Positions 25,097 to 26,750 of a stretch of 26,750 bases of DNA are shown in pieces; the stretch's first letter is position 1, and each line of letters opens with the position of its first letter. Both the position numbers and the translations under genes were made by a program. Where the stretch lies: positions 1 through 26,750 of the IMG/VR virus record IMGVR_UViG_3300036770_005003; one strand, written 5' to 3'. The DNA comes from a virus. Below the pieces are notes generated by a model. That model searched no databases. It saw only the letters and a list, made by a program, of their open reading frames with translations, and had not been told where the DNA came from.

Positions 25097-26014
25097 ATGA
25101 AAGAACTGTGGACAGAGAAATACAGACCTAGAACCTTGGACGGATATGTGTTTAAAGATGAGGCTACCAAAGCACAAATTGAACAGTGGGTTAAAGAATG
25201 TAGTATTCCACATCTATTGTTTAGTGGCAGTGCCGGTATAGGTAAAACTACTTTGGCAAAAATATTAATCAATCTTCTTAATGTAGAAGACACAGATGTG
25301 TTATTTGCCAACGGCAGTAAAGAAGGAAGAAAGATTGAATGGGTAGATAAACTAATAGGGTTTTGTCAAACTATGCCATTTGGAGAATTTAAAGTAGTTA
25401 TTATTGATGAAGCAGACTATCTTAATGCACAAAGTGTACAGCCTGCTATGCGTAATCTAATGGAACAATATAGTCAAACAGTTCGTTTTATTTTAACTTG
25501 TAATTATCCTAATAAAATTATCCCACCATTACATAGTCGCTGTCAAAAAATACACATCGAACGCACTGACATAGACGAGTTTACAGCTAGAGTAGCTACT
25601 ATACTGGTAGAAGAAAATATAGAATTTGACTTAGACACATTAGATACTTTCGTAAAGGCCACTTATCCAGATTTACGAAAATGTATTAACAATGCTCAAA
25701 TGAACAGTATCGGCGGTTCACTTAAACGAGAAGAATCCAGTAATGATTCTCAAGACTATCGTATTGAAATGGTAGAACTATTTAAGAAAGGTAAAATAAG
25801 TGAAGCACGAAAGCTAGTATGCGGACAGGTAAGACCTGAAGAAATAGAAGATGTTTATCGCTGGCTTTATGATAATGTTGAAATATTTGGAGATGAAGCC
25901 AGACAAGAAAAGGCTATTCTTACAATCAAGCAAGGGCTGGTAGATCATTCCTTAGTAATGGACCCAGAAATCAATCTAGCAGCCACTCTTATCAGACTAA
26001 GTCATATTAGTTAA
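25097..26014 (+). CDS. 44: Sliding clamp loader large subunit (T4 gp44-like AAA+ ATPase)
   Basis: This 305-residue AAA+ protein, together with a gp62-type partner, loads the gp45 clamp on DNA for the replicative polymerase and for late transcription. It begins LWTEKYRPRTLDGYVF, the standard clamp-loader opening. Walker A is GSAGIGKTT (residues 44-52), Walker B is VVIIDEAD with Asp104-Glu105, and the SRC motif with arginine finger is Ser147-Arg148-Cys149. The collar domain fills the C-terminal third. The length matches T4 gp44 (about 319 residues). Its partner subunit and clamp genes are not in the window. It has its own consensus sigma70 promoter and an AAGAGG ribosome site. Its stop overlaps the convergent phoH stop by 4 bases. 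Confidence 0.95.
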   Translation: MKELWTEKYRPRTLDGYVFKDEATKAQIEQWVKECSIPHLLFSGSAGIGKTTLAKILINLLNVEDTDVLFANGSKEGRKIEWVDKLIGFCQTMPFGEFKVVIIDEADYLNAQSVQPAMRNLMEQYSQTVRFILTCNYPNKIIPPLHSRCQKIHIERTDIDEFTARVATILVEENIEFDLDTLDTFVKATYPDLRKCINNAQMNSIGGSLKREESSNDSQDYRIEMVELFKKGKISEARKLVCGQVRPEEIEDVYRWLYDNVEIFGDEARQEKAILTIKQGLVDHSLVMDPEINLAATLIRLSHIS

Positions 26015-26727
26015 TCACCGTATATTGATAATATCTCCTTTACGGCGTGATGACGCTCAATGTCTTTGTGATCAAACTGAACTACAGTTAGATATTCTGT
26101 CTGTTTATGCTCTTGTAATAATTCGATAAAGTTAATAAGTCCGTTGTCTTTGAGCCTATCTGCCTGATTCAAGTCTCCGGTTACTACCATTTTACTAAAA
26201 TCACCTAGCCTAGTTAACAACATTTTCATTTGGTTAGGTGTGGCATTTTGCATTTCATCTGCTATAATATAACTGCTTTTAAACGTGCGACCCCTCATAT
26301 AGGCTAATGGGCTTATTTCAACTACTCCTTCATCTAACATGTTTGCTATATCTTTTTGACTGTAATATTCTCCTAGCACATCAAAAATAGGTCTTGTCCA
26401 AGGAGCCATTTTTTCCTGTAATGTTCCTGGTAGAAAACCTAGGTCTTCATCTACACTCACGGCGGGTCTAGTGATTATGATCTTGTCTACCTTACCTTCT
26501 TGAAACATGCGAATACCATGCTGGACTGCTAACATAGTTTTACCTGTGCCGGCTGGTCCCACTGCAATGACAATACTCTTATCGTCATTTTGTAGTTGTT
26601 GTAGGTATAGTTGTTGGTTTTTATTGCGAGGATTGACATCTACACGATGCTTCTTCGCTGGAAGGTATGTATGAAAATCAATTACGTTTACATTGCTATT
26701 AAAACGCTTCTTCACTCTTTTACTCAT
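26011..26727 (-). CDS. phoH: PhoH-like P-loop ATPase
   Basis: This is a 238-residue protein of the PhoH family, P-loop ATPases related to the helicase superfamily-1 core and widespread in marine phages. Walker A is GPAGTGKT (residues 57-64); then come TRPAVSVDEDLGFLPGTLQE, a Walker B ADEMQN (Asp157, Glu158) and VVTGDLNQAD, all in family order. The N-terminal 30 residues are basic and poorly conserved in the family. In bacteria phoH is part of the phosphate-starvation regulon; the phage role is not established, and RNA-related functions have been proposed. A GGGAGAA Shine-Dalgarno lies upstream of the ATG. Its promoter is probably beyond the window edge. It is convergent with gp44. Confidence 0.95.
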   Translation of the reverse strand: MSKRVKKRFNSNVNVIDFHTYLPAKKHRVDVNPRNKNQQLYLQQLQNDDKSIVIAVGPAGTGKTMLAVQHGIRMFQEGKVDKIIITRPAVSVDEDLGFLPGTLQEKMAPWTRPIFDVLGEYYSQKDIANMLDEGVVEISPLAYMRGRTFKSSYIIADEMQNATPNQMKMLLTRLGDFSKMVVTGDLNQADRLKDNGLINFIELLQEHKQTEYLTVVQFDHKDIERHHAVKEILSIYGD

Positions 26728-26750
26728 TAAGTTCTCCCACTTTTGGTAAA

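Overview
The window looks like part of the genome of a T4-like marine myovirus of the cyanophage/pelagiphage type. The evidence is a T4 gp44-type clamp loader, a PhoH-like ATPase, a GroES/gp31-like co-chaperonin, a MazG-like pyrophosphatase, an A-type Fe-S carrier, and tail/fibre proteins with the 'NDGTGD..R.AF.KVN.NF' leader and He_PIG-type Ig repeats. The DNA is AT-rich, almost wholly coding, and packed with ATGA/TAATG overlaps. No photosynthesis gene is visible, so the host cannot be named. A phage KDO-8-phosphate synthase suggests a Gram-negative host with LPS.

Layout. (1) 1-3573, plus strand: metabolic and repair genes. These are a 5'-truncated queD, a YhhQ-type queuosine-precursor transporter, kdsA, a DxD glycosyltransferase overlapping kdsA, and a UV-damage endonuclease. 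(2) 3559-5175: small genes on both strands. These are a membrane-anchored EF-hand protein (minus) with its own T4-type late promoter, an Fe/Mn superoxide dismutase-like protein (plus), a zinc-ribbon protein (minus) and an IscA/ErpA-like protein (plus). (3) 5177-23284: the virion adhesin/tail block. It holds one giant 3863-residue protein filling 43% of the window, two further proteins with the same N-terminal leader, a LamG-like lectin protein, an Ig-repeat structural protein and a small leader-variant protein. (4) 23281-26014: small conserved genes, a DnaE-like fragment, the co-chaperonin, a MazG-like enzyme, a 48-residue Cys-rich protein and clamp loader gp44. (5) 26011-26727, minus: phoH.

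How they may work together. Block 3 builds host-recognition structures, and the co-chaperonin in block 4 probably helps fold virion proteins. Blocks 1, 2 and 4 carry host-takeover functions: deazaguanine supply, LPS sugar synthesis and transfer, UV repair, Fe-S/redox chemistry, nucleotide-pool control and replication. Early-type sigma70 promoter motifs sit in front of uvdE, the DnaE-like fragment and gp44. Late TATAAATA-type motifs sit in front of the EF-hand gene and possibly a few others. Two of the sigma70-type promoters (uvdE and the DnaE-like gene) place the predicted transcription start on the ATG itself, where no usable Shine-Dalgarno is present; this suggests leaderless early mRNAs and is one of the more interesting non-coding signals here. 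The clearest protein-level oddities are the DnaE fragment that stops just before the catalytic aspartates, the phage EF-hand protein, and the giant fibre assembled from reused modules.
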